In this document: positions 28,015 to 37,082 of the stretch, in pieces
How positions within the stretch are numbered: position 1 is the first letter of the stretch
Layout: every line of letters starts with the position of its first letter
Source: an uncultured Aeromonadales bacterium
GTDB taxonomy: Bacteria; Pseudomonadota; Gammaproteobacteria; Enterobacterales; Succinivibrionaceae
Direction: 5' to 3'
Assembly: GCA_902782145.1 (NCBI GenBank)
Contig: CACZLZ010000003.1
Coordinates: 62,001-126,000, forward strand
DNA: 64,000 nucleotides
Position numbers and translations under genes: made by a program
The notes under the pieces: model-generated
What the model saw: the letters and a program-made list of their open reading frames with translations, nothing else
The model's database searches: none
What the model was told of the DNA's origin: nothing

Positions 28015-31000
28015 ATGCTTTCAAAATTCTTTATCGACCGTCCGATATTCGCATGGGTGATAGCCATTGTCATCATGCTTCTGGGATCCATGTCGGTTGT
28101 CAGCCTTCCTGTGGCCCAGTATCCCCAGATTGCACCGCCCCAGGTCCGGATCTCCGCCATTTACCCCGGAGCCTCCTCCGGCACGGTTGAAAACACCGTG
28201 ACCAAGGTGATTGAGCAGAACCTCACCGGTCTGGACGGCTTTCTCTACATGAGTTCCACCTCCGACAGTTACGGTCAGGCGTCCATCAGCGTCACCTTCG
28301 AAAAGGGAACCGATCCGGACATTGCCCAGGTCCAGGTGCAGAACAAGCTGCAGCAGGCCCTGACTTCCCTGCCCCAGATCGTCCAGCAACAGGGCATCTC
28401 CGTCCGCAAGTCCACCAGTTCCTTCCTCATGGTTATAGGCCTGGTGTCCGATGATCCCAACGTCAACGCCAATGACCTCTCGGACTACCTGACCACCAAC
28501 TTCAAGGAAACCATCAGCCGTATTGAAGGTGTGGGTGAGGTGCAGGTGTTCGGCGCCGAGTACGCCATGCGCATCTGGCTGGATCCCAACAAGATGAGCA
28601 AGTACGCCATCTCGGTCACTGAGCTGCTGAGTGCCATCAAGCAACAGAACGCCCAGATCGCCTACGGCTCCCTGGGCGGAGCACCCTCAGTCCAGGGCCA
28701 GGTTTACTCCTACACCATTGTGGGCCAGACCCGTCTGACCTATCCTGAGGAGTTCGAGAACATCGTCCTGAAGGTCAGCACCGACGGCAAAATTGTCCGG
28801 CTCAAGGACGTGGCCCGGGTGGAGCTGGGCGCCGAGGACTACAACGCCTTCGGCCGCATGAACGGCAAGCCCACTTCCGGCATGGCCATCAAGCTGGCCA
28901 CCGGCGCCAACGCACTGCGCACTGCTGAGTTGGTGAACGCCAAGGTCAAGGAGCTGGAGAAGTTCTATCCCCAGGGGATGCACTCCACTGTGCCCTTCGA
29001 CACCACACCGTTCATCGAGGCTTCCATCCACTCGGTGTATGAAACCCTGGGAGAGGCCATCCTCCTGGTGTTCCTGGTCATGTACCTGTTCCTCCAGAAC
29101 ATCCGGGCCACACTGATCCCCACCATTGCGGTGCCGGTGGTGCTGCTGGGAACCTTCGCCATCATGTCGGCCCTGGGCTTCTCCATCAACACCCTGACCA
29201 TGTTCGGCATGGTGCTGGCCATAGGCCTGCTGGTGGATGACGCCATAGTGGTGGTGGAAAACGTGGAGCGTCTCATCACCACGGAGAAACTCCCCCCGCG
29301 CCTGGCCACCATCAAGTCCATGAACCAGATCACCGGCGCCCTTATCGGCATTGCCATGGTGCTGTCCGCCGTGTTCATCCCCATGGCATTCTTCGGAGGA
29401 TCCACCGGTGTCATCTACCGTCAGTTCTCCATCACCATAGTGTCAGCAATGCTCCTCTCTGTGGTGGTTGCCCTGGTCCTGACCCCCGCCCTGTGCGCCA
29501 GCATCCTGAAAGAAGCAGAGGAAAAGGAGAGCCGTGGGTTGCTGAAGGTGCTGACTGCACCCCTTGACGGCTTCTTCAAACTGTTCAACATCACCTTCAA
29601 CAAAATCTCCCAGAACTACCAGAACAGCGTCCGCGGCATCGTCCACGCCATCCCCCGGTTCTGTGTTTACTACCTGATCATCCTTGGCGGCATCTGGTTC
29701 TGCTTCATGAACATCCCCAAGTCCTTCCTCCCTGAGGAGGATCAGGGTGTGTTCTTCGTCATGGCCCAGCTGCCGGCCGGCGCCACCACGGAGCGCACCA
29801 ACGAGGTGATCAATGAGGTTGAAGACTACTTCATGCGCACGGAAAAGGACAATATTGAATCCGTGATGTCCGTCATCGGCTTCTCCTTCGCCGGCTCCGG
29901 CCAGAATGTGGCCATGAGCTTCGTCAAGCTGAACCCCTGGGATGACCGGCCTACCTACAATCAGACCGTCTATCCCATTATTGACCGAGCCTACCCTGTT
30001 CTGCTGGGAACCATCGACAAGGGCATTGCGGCCACCTTCAACGTGCCCGCCGTACCTGAACTCGGCACCGCCCAGGGTATTGACTTCTACCTGGTGGATC
30101 ACCATTCCCAGGGTCACGAGGCGCTGATGAATGCCCGGAACATCTTCCTGGAAGAGGCCAGCAAATCACCGATCCTGTCCCAGCCCCGGGCCAACGGTCT
30201 GGACGATGTAGCCCAGCTCAAGATCACCGTAGACTATGAGAAGGCCATGTCCCAGGGTGTCTCCATCAGCGAGCTGAACCAGACCCTGTCCACTGCCTGG
30301 GGCAGTACCTACACCGATGACTTCACCTACAACGAGCGTGTGAAGAAGGTCTATGTGCAGGCTGACGCCCCGTTCCGCATGAGTGAGAACGATCTGGATC
30401 TGTGGTATGTGAAGAACGCCGAAGGCAAGATGGTTCCCTTCAAGTCCTTCGCCTCCTACCACTGGATCTATGACTCACCCCGCCTGGAGCGTTTCAACGC
30501 CCTGCCCGCCGTCAACCTGAATGCGGCCGCAGCCCTGGGCCACTCCACCGGTGAAGCCATGGACGAGGCCTACAGGGTCCTGGAAAAACTGCCCTCTGGC
30601 TTCGACATTGCCTGGAACGGCGTGTCTTTCCAGGAACGGCAGGCCGGCGATCAGGCCATGTTCCTGTATGCGGTGTCCCTGATCATCGTCTTCCTCTCCC
30701 TGGCAGCCCTTTATGAGTCATGGTCCATTCCCTTTGCGGTCATGCTCATTGTGCCCCTGGGTGTGTTCGGCGCCGTTGGTGCGGCCTATCTGTCCCGCTA
30801 CATCAATTTGGTCTATCCTGCATTGCACACCCTGAGCAACGATGTGTATTTCCAGGTCGGACTGCTGACCACCATCGGCCTGTCCGCCAAGAATGCCATC
30901 CTCATTGTGGAATTCGCCAAGGAACTGTATGACCATGGCAAGAGCCTGACCGATTCAGTGGTGGAAGCCGCCCGGATCCGTCTCCGCCCCATCCTCATGA

Positions 31001-31281
31001 CATCCATGGCCTTCTGCCTGGGCGTGTTCCCCCTGGCAGTGTCCACCGGTGCCGGCGCCAACAGCCAGAATGAGATCGGCGTCTGCGTGCTGGGAGGAAT
31101 GATCACGGCAACAGTGCTGGCCATCTTCTTCGTTCCGGTGTTCTTTGTGCTGGTTATGCGCTACTTCACCAAATACAAGCCCAAGAACCAAAAGATGGCA
31201 GAGTACCAAGCCCAGGAGGAGCTGCTCAAGCAGCGTGAAGCTGAGCTGGCAGCAAAGGAGGCCAACAATGAAAGCAATTAA
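28015..31281 (+). CDS. RND multidrug efflux pump, HAE1 family (AcrB-like)
   Basis: A 1088-residue inner-membrane proton/drug antiporter. It begins with the family hallmark [20 protein letters not shown] and has two repeats of a large periplasmic loop plus 12 helices. The proton-relay Asp pair is at residues 408-409 in [17 protein letters not shown]. Later hallmarks are [18 protein letters not shown] and [17 protein letters not shown]. It is slightly longer than AcrB (1049), with the excess mostly in a charged C-terminal tail of Gln, Glu and Lys. The substrate cannot be deduced from sequence. Confidence 0.97.
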   Translation: MLSKFFIDRPIFAWVIAIVIMLLGSMSVVSLPVAQYPQIAPPQVRISAIYPGASSGTVENTVTKVIEQNLTGLDGFLYMSSTSDSYGQASISVTFEKGTDPDIAQVQVQNKLQQALTSLPQIVQQQGISVRKSTSSFLMVIGLVSDDPNVNANDLSDYLTTNFKETISRIEGVGEVQVFGAEYAMRIWLDPNKMSKYAISVTELLSAIKQQNAQIAYGSLGGAPSVQGQVYSYTIVGQTRLTYPEEFENIVLKVSTDGKIVRLKDVARVELGAEDYNAFGRMNGKPTSGMAIKLATGANALRTAELVNAKVKELEKFYPQGMHSTVPFDTTPFIEASIHSVYETLGEAILLVFLVMYLFLQNIRATLIPTIAVPVVLLGTFAIMSALGFSINTLTMFGMVLAIGLLVDDAIVVVENVERLITTEKLPPRLATIKSMNQITGALIGIAMVLSAVFIPMAFFGGSTGVIYRQFSITIVSAMLLSVVVALVLTPALCASILKEAEEKESRGLLKVLTAPLDGFFKLFNITFNKISQNYQNSVRGIVHAIPRFCVYYLIILGGIWFCFMNIPKSFLPEEDQGVFFVMAQLPAGATTERTNEVINEVEDYFMRTEKDNIESVMSVIGFSFAGSGQNVAMSFVKLNPWDDRPTYNQTVYPIIDRAYPVLLGTIDKGIAATFNVPAVPELGTAQGIDFYLVDHHSQGHEALMNARNIFLEEASKSPILSQPRANGLDDVAQLKITVDYEKAMSQGVSISELNQTLSTAWGSTYTDDFTYNERVKKVYVQADAPFRMSENDLDLWYVKNAEGKMVPFKSFASYHWIYDSPRLERFNALPAVNLNAAAALGHSTGEAMDEAYRVLEKLPSGFDIAWNGVSFQERQAGDQAMFLYAVSLIIVFLSLAALYESWSIPFAVMLIVPLGVFGAVGAAYLSRYINLVYPALHTLSNDVYFQVGLLTTIGLSAKNAILIVEFAKELYDHGKSLTDSVVEAARIRLRPILMTSMAFCLGVFPLAVSTGAGANSQNEIGVCVLGGMITATVLAIFFVPVFFVLVMRYFTKYKPKNQKMAEYQAQEELLKQREAELAAKEANNESN

Positions 31282-32662
31282 GACGGCCGTCGCCATGGCG
31301 CTGACCCTGTCAGCTGCAGGATGCTCCCTGGCGCCCGACTATGAGCGCCCGGACATGCCCTCGGCTGCCCGCTGGGATACGGTAAGTGAGGATGCCCGCC
31401 CCCTCAGGTGGGAGCAGCAGTTCACGGATCCGGATCTCCAGAACCTCATCCGCCTGGGCCTGGCCAATAACCGGGATCTGAAGCTGGCGGTGCTGAACAC
31501 GGCTGAATACGCCGCCCAGTACCAGATCTCCAGAGACGATCTCTTCCCCAATGCCGGCATGAGCGCAGGTGTCACCCGGAGCAAGAACACCACGGGGGAT
31601 CATCTCCACCACACCGCCTACAATGTGGGGGCAAACCTTTCCTGGGAAATTGATCTTTTCGGCTACATCCGGAATCAGAACAATGCGGCCCTGGAGCAGT
31701 ACTTCTCCGTGTACGAGAACCAGAAGTCCGCCCAGATCTCCCTGATCGCAGCCATTGCTAGTGCCTACTACACCTATGTGGCCGACAAGGAGCTGCTGGC
31801 TCTAAGCCGGGAAACCCTGGAAACCGAGCTGGCAAGCCTCAAGCTCACCAAGAGCAAATATGATCTTGGCGAATCCTCCGAACTGGAGATGTCCCAGTCA
31901 GAAACGGCAGTGGCCACAGCGGAGATCAGCGTGGCCAACTATGAGCGGGTGCTGAAGCTGGACTACAACTCCCTGTTGCTCCTGGTGGGCACAGATCTGC
32001 CAGAGCTGACATCCCTGAAGATGGTGACCAACATCCAGGTCAATCCCGTCCCCGTGGGAGCTAGCACCGCCCTGCTGGAGCAGCGGCCCGACATCCTTGC
32101 CGCCGAGCATCTGCTGAAAGCCGCCAACTACAACATCGGCGTCGCCCGGGCAGCCATCCTGCCCCGGCTCAGCCTGAGTGCCGCCTTCGGATGGAGCGGC
32201 CAGCGCCCCAAGGATCTGTTCCACAGCGCCGAGGAATACTGGTCCTTGGCACCATCCTTCACCCTGCCACTGTTCAACCTGGCAGCCTACGGCGCCATGG
32301 ATGTGGCTGATATCCGGAAGGAAAAGGCCATCGTCACCTACGAGAAGACCATTCAGACCGCCTTCAAGGAGGTATCGGACGCCCTGAAGTCCTTTGACAG
32401 CCTGAACCAGCAGTATGCCAGCCAGCAGGCGCTGTATGCCGCCACTAAGAAGTACTTTGAGATGGCCGATCAGCGCTACAACATGGGCGTGGACAGCTAC
32501 CTCACCCGCCTTGATGCCCAGCGCCAGTATGTGCTGGCCCGCCAGGGACTGGTGAACACCAAGCTGTCACAGCTGCAGACCCAGATCAACCTGTACAAGG
32601 CCATAGGCGGCGGCTGGGATGAGGAAGCGGAAGCAGCCGCAACCCCGGCAGAGGGCAGTTGA
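31268..32662 (+). CDS. Outer-membrane efflux channel lipoprotein (OprM/NodT type)
   Basis: A 464-residue TolC-superfamily channel subunit. It has a signal peptide with a lipobox (SAAGC, Cys19), the OprM-type start [12 protein letters not shown], and two OEP repeats with long coiled helices. Family stretches include [40 protein letters not shown] and [20 protein letters not shown]. It overlaps the pump gene by 14 bases, so all three parts of the efflux machine are co-translated. A terminator follows within 60 bases. Confidence 0.95.
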   Translation: MKAIKTAVAMALTLSAAGCSLAPDYERPDMPSAARWDTVSEDARPLRWEQQFTDPDLQNLIRLGLANNRDLKLAVLNTAEYAAQYQISRDDLFPNAGMSAGVTRSKNTTGDHLHHTAYNVGANLSWEIDLFGYIRNQNNAALEQYFSVYENQKSAQISLIAAIASAYYTYVADKELLALSRETLETELASLKLTKSKYDLGESSELEMSQSETAVATAEISVANYERVLKLDYNSLLLLVGTDLPELTSLKMVTNIQVNPVPVGASTALLEQRPDILAAEHLLKAANYNIGVARAAILPRLSLSAAFGWSGQRPKDLFHSAEEYWSLAPSFTLPLFNLAAYGAMDVADIRKEKAIVTYEKTIQTAFKEVSDALKSFDSLNQQYASQQALYAATKKYFEMADQRYNMGVDSYLTRLDAQRQYVLARQGLVNTKLSQLQTQINLYKAIGGGWDEEAEAAATPAEGS

Positions 32663-32692
32663 TCCCATGGCAAAGGCTCCTGGTGAGCCTAA

Positions 32693-32719
32693 GGCGGGCA
32701 GGCAGCCCGCCTTTTTTTT
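32693..32719 (+). terminator. Terminator of the RND operon
   Basis: GGCGGGC-AGGCA-GCCCGCC stem-loop followed by eight T residues. Confidence 0.95.
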
Positions 32720-32962
32720 GGCCAGGATCCAGCAGGAGAGTCCGGCGGAGCCACCCAAGGGGCGTTCTCACCCGTAAGATCCGGCAACATGTCTGCCCCC
32801 AGCCAGGTGCAGATACCCGTCAGCATATCATGATCTCCAAGATCCTCGCCGCATCACCGCCGGCTCAGATCCATACTTAATTGTATTATCTAAATAATAA
32901 ATATCTTTGCTAATGATACTATGAAATTAAATTATGATGAAATAACGCAGCCAAAATCAATG

Positions 32963-32978
32963 AGTTATACCCATAACT
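32963..32978. promoter_or_regulatory. Inverted repeat in AT-rich leader of the RNase gene
   Basis: AGTTAT-ACCC-ATAACT, a perfect 6-base dyad, lies about 105 bases before the RNase start. It is at the end of a markedly AT-rich stretch (32878-32950) with several TATAAT-like hexamers. It could be an operator. The 360 bases from 32720 to 33083 hold no gene. Confidence 0.4.
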
Positions 32979-33083
32979 GCCACCTGGCATGGTTCTGGTT
33001 TAATCATTGACAGGCAGCGGATCTGCCAGGACAGATCCGGGCCCAGATCAGAAACCAGCCACCCGGAAGACGGAGGAAGCATC

Positions 33084-34796
33084 ATGGATAACTTTGACAG
33101 CGCACTTGACGGGATCCTCCGGGAACGGGGCATTTCCTTCACATGGCCGGGATCGGTGCTTCAGGAGACGGAAAGTCTTAAGACTCTGGACAGATCCGGT
33201 GCCCTGGCACTGTCCGGTTACCAGGACCGGACCGATCTGCCGTTCATCACCATTGACAATGATGATGCCCGGGACTTTGACGATGCCATCTGCTGCACCC
33301 GGGAAGGCGGTCTCTGGAAACTCAATGTGGCCATTGCCGATGTGTCCTCCTTTGTGCTTCCAGGATCTGCCATCGACCAGGAAGCCGCCAGCCGGGGCAC
33401 GTCCCTTTACTTCCCGGACCGGGTGGTGCCCATGCTCCCGGAGATCCTCTCTGACAATCTGTGCTCCCTCATTGCCGGCGCCGCCAGAAACACGATCCTG
33501 TGCACCATGACGGTGGATCCTGCCCGGGGCGTCGTGTCCTCCTCCTTTGCTCCCGCAGTCATCAGGGTGAGAAAGCGCCTGACCTACCGCAATGCCCAGC
33601 AGATCCTGGCAGGAGAGGATCACTCTGCCGGTGACAGCACCCGGAACATGCTCCGGGATCTGTCCACTGTCGCAGGTATCCTGCGGCAAAGCAGGAACGC
33701 CAGATGTCCCCTGGAACTGCAGAACTGGGAGAACCGGTACATTCTCAGCAGTGACCGGCTCCAGGTTCTGGACGTGATCCCTTGCACCCCAAATGAGGCG
33801 TCACAGATTGTTGAGGAGTGCATGATTGCCACCAACACCGCCGCCGCAGCCTATCTTGCCGCCCATGGGGAGAACTGCCTCTACCGGACGGAAAAGGCCC
33901 CGGACGCCGACAAGCTCCAGTCTGCCCTCCTGCAACTGTCCCATATCACGCCACGGCCTGATTTCAGCTGCCATCCCACTGCAGAGCAAATCAACCGGTA
34001 CATCCGGTCCACCTATGATGTCCCCGTAGGGCTGATCCCCAGGGTGCTTTTGGCCCGGAGCATGGAAAAGGCCATCTACTCACCGGAAGATCAGGGCCAC
34101 TTTGCACTGGGTCTGGCCAATTATGCCCATTTCACCTCGCCTATCCGCCGCTATCCGGATCTGGTGATGCACCGGCTGGTGAAAGCCTGCATGCAGCAGG
34201 ATCTCTGCATGCTCCCCCAGGCAAACACCCGTCCGTCCGCACCTGCCGCCCCCCAGGGAACAGCAGATGACAGGTCCGGCCAGTCTGACAGCCTGTTCCA
34301 GAAGCTGAAAAACTGGCTGAGATCTCCCGGAAATGCCGGATCCGCCGGCGGGGATGCTCATTTCCGTGAGGGGGCAGGACACATCAGCCCGGATCCTGTA
34401 CCCCGGTTTTCCCTCCAGGGAGCATGGCATTACTCCCGGTCAGATCTTTCCGCCATCGGGCAGAAATGCACCGAACTTGAGATCCGGGGAGTTGAAGCTA
34501 CCCGGGAAGCGGAAAAATGGCTGAAATGCAGCTTCATGTCCGGTTATCAGAACCAGATCTTCAGTGGCTATGTCACCAGCGTCCAGAAGTACGGGCTGTT
34601 TGTCATGCTCGAAGAGAATTTCATTGAGGGCTTTGTCTACATCGGCAGTCTGGGCAGTGAGCGCTTCACCTACTACAGTGACTGCACCCTGCGGGGGAAC
34701 AGCACCGGGAAGAGCTTTCACACCGGCCAGCACATGCAGGTGCGGCTCCAGGCGGTGTCCCTGAGTGAGCGCCGCATGAGGTTTGTTCCGGTCTGA
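33084..34796 (+). CDS. RNase R-like 3'-5' exoribonuclease, shortened
   Basis: A 570-residue RNB-family exoribonuclease. The catalytic metal-binding block DNDDARDFDDAIC is near residues 55-70. It is followed by RNase R-type stretches VAIADVSSFV, SRGTSLYFPDRVVPMLPEILS, YAHFTSPIRRYPDLVMHRLVK and an S1 domain at the C-terminus (FSGYVTSVQKYGLFVMLEENFIEGFV). E. coli RNase R has about 800 residues. Here the winged-helix and both cold-shock domains are absent, as is the basic C-terminal tail. An insertion of about 70 low-complexity residues (about 375-445) interrupts the end of the RNB domain. It may have changed RNA selectivity. The ATG follows GGAGGAAGC. Confidence 0.88.
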   Translation: MDNFDSALDGILRERGISFTWPGSVLQETESLKTLDRSGALALSGYQDRTDLPFITIDNDDARDFDDAICCTREGGLWKLNVAIADVSSFVLPGSAIDQEAASRGTSLYFPDRVVPMLPEILSDNLCSLIAGAARNTILCTMTVDPARGVVSSSFAPAVIRVRKRLTYRNAQQILAGEDHSAGDSTRNMLRDLSTVAGILRQSRNARCPLELQNWENRYILSSDRLQVLDVIPCTPNEASQIVEECMIATNTAAAAYLAAHGENCLYRTEKAPDADKLQSALLQLSHITPRPDFSCHPTAEQINRYIRSTYDVPVGLIPRVLLARSMEKAIYSPEDQGHFALGLANYAHFTSPIRRYPDLVMHRLVKACMQQDLCMLPQANTRPSAPAAPQGTADDRSGQSDSLFQKLKNWLRSPGNAGSAGGDAHFREGAGHISPDPVPRFSLQGAWHYSRSDLSAIGQKCTELEIRGVEATREAEKWLKCSFMSGYQNQIFSGYVTSVQKYGLFVMLEENFIEGFVYIGSLGSERFTYYSDCTLRGNSTGKSFHTGQHMQVRLQAVSLSERRMRFVPV

Positions 34797-35397
34797 ACAG
34801 TTCCGACCATAAAGGAAAACGCAGCTTTCCCCGCAGAAATCTGGACTGCTCTCATCCCGTTCGGGCCTGAATGCAGGACCGCATGCCGACTGAGGCCATG
34901 CGGCCTTTGCCCGTTCTGGTCAAGGCGTCCGCTTTGAAGGTCAGACAGCCCTGATCCCAGATGGGGATCGGCAAAGCGGCAAACCTGAGATCTTCCACCT
35001 CACACCGGACTTCCAAACCTCCGTTCATGAAAACATGACCGCCAGTTCAGAATATTCGTGACCATCCCATCCGCATCCTCACCCACATCCAAACTCCACT
35101 CCCGGACAATCCTGTCCATCGTACCGTCCCAAACCGCCATGAGGAACCACATGAAGCACCGTCATGGGAGAGAACCAGCCCTAAAAACAGCCTCACGGAA
35201 CATGCTCAGACTGCAGGATCTGTATAAAAATCAGGCAAATCTTGGGTCCTGGACTCTCCCATCAAGGACAGTTCAGGCAGTAGCAAGGCAGGAAAACCGC
35301 ACCGGAATGAGTCCATCCAGTACAACAACCTGTAGAAAATCGCTCATTTTTTAGCCTATCTGCCCAAATTTCGCCTGAACAGAAGTTTCTTTTAAAA
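34797..35397. other. Long intergenic region before the peptide cassettes
   Basis: 600 bases without a credible gene. There is an imperfect hairpin CCGCATG...CATGCGG followed by CCTTTGCCC (34879-34908), which may end the RNase transcript. A reading frame of 98 codons at 35058-35354 has no ribosome-binding site and an unnatural composition. The last 60 bases become AT-rich and contain ATTTTTTAGCC, an element seen again before the second cassette. Confidence 0.5.
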
Positions 35398-35454
35398 TTT
35401 TAACTTGATCACATTTTTTCTTTTGACTAACATAAAAATGTGATGTGAGTCACA
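35398..35454 (+). promoter_or_regulatory. Promoter and paired CRP-like sites, cassette 1
   Basis: -35 TTGATC (35405-35410), 17-base spacer, -10 TAACAT (35428-35433), predicted start near 35440. A CRP-type dyad TGTGATGTGAGTCACA covers 35439-35454, that is the start site itself. A weaker dyad TTTTA-ACTTGA-TCACA (35398-35413) covers the -35. The centres lie 41 bases apart, about four helical turns. Sites placed over -35 and +1 usually repress; which protein binds is inference from the CRP consensus. Confidence 0.8.
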
Positions 35455-35491
35455 TCGCACCACACACATTCTGAAAACCTGCGAGGTAAAT

Positions 35492-35578
35492 ATGTTCAAG
35501 AAGTTTTTTTCATCCAAGGAAAGCAAAGAGTTCTCTCCTGTAACCAGAAGGTACTTTTTCTCTTACAGCGTGAGATAA
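35492..35578 (+). CDS. Peptide A, copy 1 (28 residues)
   Basis: Encodes a 28-residue basic peptide that starts MFKKFFSSKESKEF and ends TRRYFFSYSVR; net charge about +5, with aromatic clusters at both ends and no signal peptide or Cys. It may form an amphipathic, membrane- or nucleic-acid-binding helix, but no family is recognised. The ribosome-binding site is GCGAGG. Evidence that it is real: its 87 bases are identical in copies 1 and 2, and copy 3 shows mostly conservative changes. The B gene starts 46 bases after its stop. Confidence 0.85.
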   Translation: MFKKFFSSKESKEFSPVTRRYFFSYSVR

Positions 35579-35624
35579 CCCTTTAACACGTTTTTCCAAC
35601 TGCCAAGTTTTTTGGAGGTGCATT

Positions 35625-35747
35625 ATGCTTAAAGTTATCAAGAATACCAAAAACACCCGGGTCACCAAGAGAACTGTCAAGGCCAAGGCCGAAAAGTTCA
35701 GAAAGCCCTACACCAAGAAGTACTTCTTCGAGTACGAACTGATTTGA
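35625..35747 (+). CDS. Peptide B, copy 1 (40 residues)
   Basis: A 40-residue strongly basic peptide (13 Lys/Arg, 3 Glu, net about +10) starting MLKVIKNTKNTRVTK and ending FRKPYTKKYFFEYELI. A strong GGAGGT ribosome-binding site lies at the end of a leader conserved in all cassettes. The C-terminal block [KR]F[RN]KPxT[KR]KYFFEY is shared with copies 2 and 3, while the first half is different. The TKKYFFEY end resembles TRRYFFSY of peptide A. No match to ribosomal proteins L34 or L36 that I can recall. Function unknown. Confidence 0.85.
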   Translation: MLKVIKNTKNTRVTKRTVKAKAEKFRKPYTKKYFFEYELI

Positions 35748-35775
35748 TCAACACAGCAGCCAGATGCTGCGCTTA

Positions 35776-35843
35776 GCGGATCGCCGATCCGCCAGAAACG
35801 AAACAAGGAAGCAGGGGGTGCCGCAGGGTGCCCCCTTGCTTTT
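35776..35843 (+). terminator. Hairpins ending cassette 1
   Basis: First a perfect GCGGATC-GCC-GATCCGC hairpin (35776-35792), then AGCAGGGGG pairing with CCCCCTTGCT (35810-35840, one bulge) followed by TTT. The second is the likely terminator. The following 170 bases up to the next cassette show no gene. Confidence 0.6.
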
Positions 35844-36012
35844 GGCACAGGGGGTCGCAGAGTAGGTGCATCGTCCCGAATAACGCCGCCACGGGCACCA
35901 GGAGTCTCCCAGTGCCTTGGTATCATCGGCCGGTCGCCACGGCAGAAAGGCAAAACCGCCTAATTTTTAGCCAATCAGGTCAGAATTCAGCAGATCCGGA
36001 CTTATTTGAAAA

Positions 36013-36069
36013 TTTTAACTTGATCACACTTTTGATCTTGGTTATGATGATTGTGTGATTTAGATCACA
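36013..36069 (+). promoter_or_regulatory. Promoter and paired CRP-like sites, cassette 2
   Basis: -35 TTGATC (36020-36025), 17-base spacer, -10 TATGAT (36043-36048). Perfect dyad TGTGATTTAGATCACA at 36054-36069 and TTTTA-ACTTGA-TCACA at 36013-36028; centres again 41 bases apart. The sequence between the hexamers differs from that of copies 1 and 3, so the hexamers and dyads are the conserved parts. Confidence 0.82.
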
Positions 36070-36104
36070 CCGCATAAAAACATAGAACCTGCGAGGCAAA
36101 GACC

Positions 36105-36191
36105 ATGTTCAAGAAGTTTTTTTCATCCAAGGAAAGCAAAGAGTTCTCTCCTGTAACCAGAAGGTACTTTTTCTCTTACAGCGTGAGATAA
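36105..36191 (+). CDS. Peptide A, copy 2 (28 residues)
   Basis: Same 28-residue peptide as copy 1, with all 87 bases identical, although the flanking spacer after gene B is unrelated. This points to recent duplication or gene conversion of the A segment. The ribosome-binding site GCGAGG is conserved. B starts 47 bases after its stop. Confidence 0.85.
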   Translation: MFKKFFSSKESKEFSPVTRRYFFSYSVR

Positions 36192-36238
36192 CCCCTTAAC
36201 TCGTTTTTTCCAACAGCCAAGTTTTTTGGAGGTGCAAA

Positions 36239-36361
36239 ATGATTGACATCAGACATACACACAGAGCTGCCCCTAAGTCCACCAGAACCGCACGCAAGGC
36301 AGTGGGATCCAAGTTCAACAAGCCATCAACCCGCAAGTACTTCTTCGAATACGGAAAGTGA
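36239..36361 (+). CDS. Peptide B, copy 2 (40 residues)
   Basis: A 40-residue basic peptide (11 Lys/Arg, 2 acidic) starting MIDIRHTHRAAPKSTR and ending KFNKPSTRKYFFEYGK. The N-terminal half has no clear identity with copy 1, and it is richer in Arg, His and Ala. The C-terminus replaces ELI with GK. The leader with GGAGGT is nearly identical to copy 1 right up to the start codon, so divergence begins inside the coding region. Confidence 0.85.
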   Translation: MIDIRHTHRAAPKSTRTARKAVGSKFNKPSTRKYFFEYGK

Positions 36362-36412
36362 CGGCAGCTGCCGACGGGCAGCACTCAGCGAATTGACACA
36401 AAGAAAGACGAC

Positions 36413-36437
36413 GGGCACCCACCATGGTGCCCTTTTT
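36413..36437 (+). terminator. Terminator of cassette 2
   Basis: GGGCACC, 6-base loop, GGTGCCC, then TTTTT. The next 240 bases before cassette 3 contain no supported gene. Confidence 0.9.
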
Positions 36438-36677
36438 ATTGCCGCTGCAGAAACTGAGAAACTCCCTCAACCGGAAGGCACATCAGCTCTCTCCAGTCGG
36501 CAATAGAGCCCTCCCCAAGAACCGGAGGGCAGATAGGATCCCGGTGAAAACTCTGCAGAGGGCAACTGACAGGACGATACCGGAAAAAACAGCCGGACAG
36601 CACCGGAACCAAACTGTCAGGACATCAGGCAGAACTGGGACAGACATACCCAAACTCCAGGATGAAACCCAATAAAC

Positions 36678-36734
36678 TTTTAACTTGATCACACTTTTTG
36701 ATTTATGTATCATATAACTGTGATGCAAATCACA
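36678..36734 (+). promoter_or_regulatory. Promoter and paired CRP-like sites, cassette 3
   Basis: -35 TTGATC (36685-36690), 17-base spacer, -10 TATCAT (36708-36713). Perfect dyad TGTGATGCAAATCACA at 36719-36734, second dyad TTTTA-ACTTGA-TCACA at 36678-36693, centres 41 bases apart. Confidence 0.82.
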
Positions 36735-36762
36735 CTTCACACAAACCTGCGAGGTACAGAAA

Positions 36763-36849
36763 ATGTTCAAGAGATTATTTTCATCCAAGGAAAGCAAAGA
36801 GTTCTCTCCTGTAACCAGAAGGTACTTCTTCTCCTACAGCGTGAGATAA
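36763..36849 (+). CDS. Peptide A, copy 3 (28 residues)
   Basis: Differs from copies 1 and 2 only at residues 4-5 (KF to RL) plus synonymous changes in the TRRYFFSYSVR end (TTC for TTT, TCC for TCT). Synonymous change over a conserved peptide end is direct evidence of coding selection. B starts 42 bases downstream. Confidence 0.86.
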   Translation: MFKRLFSSKESKEFSPVTRRYFFSYSVR

Positions 36850-36891
36850 TTTGACGCATTTTTCGGCTCCACAGTTTTTTGGAGGTTTATA

Positions 36892-37023
36892 ATGATCAGG
36901 ATCACCAGAAATTCATACAGCAGGCATACGGCAACTGCCACCAAGAATGCCAGAAAGGTCAGAGCAACCAGATTCAACAAACCACTGACCAAAAAGTACT
37001 TCTTCGAATACGAACTCATCTGA
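36892..37023 (+). CDS. Peptide B, copy 3 (43 residues)
   Basis: A 43-residue basic peptide (11 Lys/Arg, 2 Glu) starting MIRITRNSYSRHTATATK and ending RFNKPLTKKYFFEYELI. It shares FNKP and T[KR]KYFFEY with copy 2 and ends ELI as in copy 1. The N-terminal half is again different and three residues longer. GGAGG ribosome-binding site 8 bases before the ATG. Confidence 0.86.
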   Translation: MIRITRNSYSRHTATATKNARKVRATRFNKPLTKKYFFEYELI

Positions 37024-37082
37024 CACCACGGCATAGGAAGAGCCACTGTCAGAGCAGTCAAAACAGATATCAGTCTACCTTT

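Noticed and set aside
35058-35354. 98-codon frame before the first cassette
   Set aside because: No ribosome-binding site, Ser/Thr/Pro-rich random composition, no repeat in the other cassettes.
36424-36675. Frame between cassettes 2 and 3
   Set aside because: It begins inside the cassette 2 terminator, has no ribosome-binding site, and has no counterpart after cassette 1 or 3.
35625-37023. Peptide B as ribosomal protein L34/L36 or a stationary-phase ribosome protein such as Sra
   Set aside because: Size and charge fit, but I can see none of the signature residues of these proteins, and three diversified tandem copies would be very unusual for them.
35492-37023. Two-peptide bacteriocin or type I toxin-antitoxin interpretation stated as fact
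   Set aside because: No double-Gly leader, no transporter or immunity gene, no hydrophobic helix and no antisense RNA promoter seen. Kept only as an open possibility.
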